Of a DNA stretch of 7,030 nt, positions 6,356 to 7,030 are shown one piece after another. The stretch's first letter is position 1. Every line of letters starts with the position of its first letter. Source of the stretch: Prosthecochloris sp. (GTDB lineage: Bacteria; Bacteroidota; Chlorobiia; Chlorobiales; Chlorobiaceae); assembly GCA_004028745.1 (NCBI GenBank), contig RAZP01000051.1, forward strand, positions 1-7,030, given 5' to 3'. The position numbers and the translations under genes were made by a program. The notes under the pieces were generated by a model that worked only from the letters and a program-made list of their open reading frames with translations, was not told the DNA's origin and ran no database searches.

Positions 6356-6498
6356 GGGCACCTCTATTTATTGTCAATGAGCGGTTCAAGTACAAGGCGA
6401 ACGGAGCGCAGCAACCGGAGTGTACATAGAGTACATGAGGATTTCGAGCACCGATCAACGATGCAATTGAAGCGCGGAATAGATAAATAGAGGTGTCC
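6356..6498 (-). mobile_element. MITE-like foldback element, copy 4 (143 bp, diverged)
   Basis: Same orientation as copy 3, with ends GGGCACCTCTATTTATT and a right end reading AAATAGAGGTGTCC. It is flanked by the direct duplication TTAA (6352-6355 and 6499-6502). Many internal substitutions separate it from the other three copies, although the core GGAGCGCAG.AACCGGAGTGTACA is still clear, so it is probably the oldest insertion or another subfamily. Both arms carry the same change (CTATTTAT where the others have CTATTAAT), so pairing of the ends is preserved. It lies in the 463-bp non-coding interval between the RluA-family gene and the flavoprotein gene. Confidence 0.85.
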
Positions 6499-6502
6499 TT
6501 AA

Positions 6503-6694
6503 TTACTGTTGACTATTGTCGAATGCATTCTCACCGTCATTCAACTAATGCTTTTTTCCGTTGTTCGTTAGCAACTCTTCCTTGCTGGCTTCTTACTCCA
6601 GGCTTCTGAACTTTTTTCGATTACGATTACGAGTAGGAGTACGAGTACTGCTTCGCTGAGTACGACTATGATGGTGACTACACAGATCAACAAT
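6503..6694. other. Non-coding interval with degenerate short repeats
   Basis: Together with 6232-6355 and element copy 4 this makes a 463-bp stretch with no gene. I find no open frame with a family motif and no clear terminator for the RluA-family gene that ends at 6695. It includes a perfect 10-bp palindrome GAATGCATTC (6521-6530) and the hexamer-like tract annotated separately. The segment 6232-6355 just upstream of the flavoprotein start is A/T-rich (6255-6275) and may hold its promoter, but no -35/-10 pair is convincing. Confidence 0.5.
6618..6673. repeat. Degenerate hexamer tract (CGATTA / CGAGTA units)
   Basis: The sequence reads CGATTA, CGATTA, CGAGTA, GGAGTA, CGAGTA, then C. After a 9-base break come GAGTA, CGACTA and TGATGG. 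On the minus strand GTACT, CA, GC, GAA, GC, AGTAC can fold as a small bulged hairpin around the break. The tract is 22 bp past the stop codon of the RluA-family gene. It has no coding role that I can see and looks like a short simple-sequence relic. Confidence 0.6.
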
Positions 6695-7030
6695 TCAGGC
6701 TCTCAGAATCTTTTCGATTTTATCCAGCGCAGCCTGCATATCGGGCGGCAGGGGTGCTGTTATGGAAATTTTTTCATGGGTTGTCGGCTGAAAAAAGGTC
6801 AGGCTTTCGGCATGGAGTGCCTGACGGGGGATGAGCTCCAGCAGATTCCTGATAAAACTTTCGCTTTTGCTGAAAGGCAGCTTACGTATCGTTGCGCCTC
6901 CGTAGGTTTCATCCCCAAGAATAGGGGTGTTGATATGTTTGAGATGAACACGGATTTGATGTGTTCTTCCTGTGTGGAGTACCAGCTCGACAAGAGAAAA
7001 ATGTTCAAGGTTTTTCTGGACCCGGTATTC
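6695..7030 (-). CDS. RluA/RluD-family 23S rRNA pseudouridine synthase (C-terminal 111 residues)
   Basis: The frame is open from the right edge (7030) to a TGA at 6697-6695, so the N-terminal part, including the catalytic Asp of the RluA family, lies outside the window. Visible motifs are LVLHTGRTHQIRVHL (about 17-30 of the visible part), NTPILGDETYGG (34-45), the basic region RKLPFSK and RQALHAESLTFFQP (69-82). These occur in this order at the end of RluA/RluC/RluD enzymes. The protein ends PLPPDMQAALDKIEKILRA. It would isomerise specific uridines in 23S rRNA. RluD is the closest pattern, but specificity cannot be settled from this end alone. The gene has no internal start in this stretch and is easy to miss in start-based ORF calling; a 69-codon frame at 6799-7008 is its shadow. 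Confidence 0.9.
   Translation of the reverse strand, partial: EYRVQKNLEHFSLVELVLHTGRTHQIRVHLKHINTPILGDETYGGATIRKLPFSKSESFIRNLLELIPRQALHAESLTFFQPTTHEKISITAPLPPDMQAALDKIEKILRA

Noticed and set aside
1772..6498. Repeated units considered as a CRISPR array
   Set aside because: The copies are about 142 bp, irregularly spaced by kilobases, occur in both orientations and have target duplications; no cas gene is present.
6799..7008. 69-codon minus-strand frame at the right edge
   Set aside because: It overlaps the RluA-family coding sequence in another frame and has no recognisable motif, while the RluA frame holds TGRTHQIRVHL, GDETYGG and RQALHA.

Overview
This 7.03-kb window is bacterial chromosome, probably from a Gram-negative of the Bacteroidota/Chlorobiota side and perhaps a green sulfur bacterium. 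The grounds are the hybrid histidine kinase style (linker ending in DRLKSCFLANISHEIRTPMN), a periplasmic-type prolyl oligopeptidase, a secreted Tyr-rich basic repeat protein and base composition near 45-50% GC. No rRNA, tRNA or phylogenetic marker gene is present, so this assignment is weak.

Layout: positions 1-1179 (+) are the C-terminal part of a hybrid sensor histidine kinase with a receiver domain, cut by the left edge. It converges on a minus-strand set. Read right to left, that set is an RluA-family pseudouridine synthase (6695-7030, cut by the right edge), a disrupted iron-sulfur-flavoprotein-like reductase gene (5507-6231), a secreted basic repeat protein (4461-5420), a prolyl oligopeptidase (1955-4156) and a membrane-anchored staphylococcal-nuclease-like protein (1193-1678). 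These do not form an obvious pathway. Three are predicted to be exported or membrane-anchored.

The most notable content is a family of four short non-coding foldback elements at 1772-1913, 4272-4387, 5884-6025 and 6356-6498. They are about 142 bp long and share the 17-bp terminal inverted repeat GGGCACCTCTATTAATT. Each is flanked by an exact 4-bp direct duplication (TTAT, TAAT, TTGA, TTAA). They occupy all four successive gene intervals or genes between the nuclease and the RluA gene. Copies 1 and 2 point one way, copies 3 and 4 the other. They behave like miniature inverted-repeat transposable elements (MITEs) mobilised in trans by a transposase that is not in the window.

Copy 3 splits the flavoprotein gene. 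Removing the element plus one TTGA copy restores a continuous 192-codon frame, which proves the insertion boundaries from sequence alone. Copy 2 has lost the hairpin apex. Copy 4 is the most diverged, but has the same base change mirrored in both arms.

I see no defence system, CRISPR array, prophage or biosynthetic cluster. The new biology here is the repeat family, plus a secreted 12-residue-repeat protein of unknown function.
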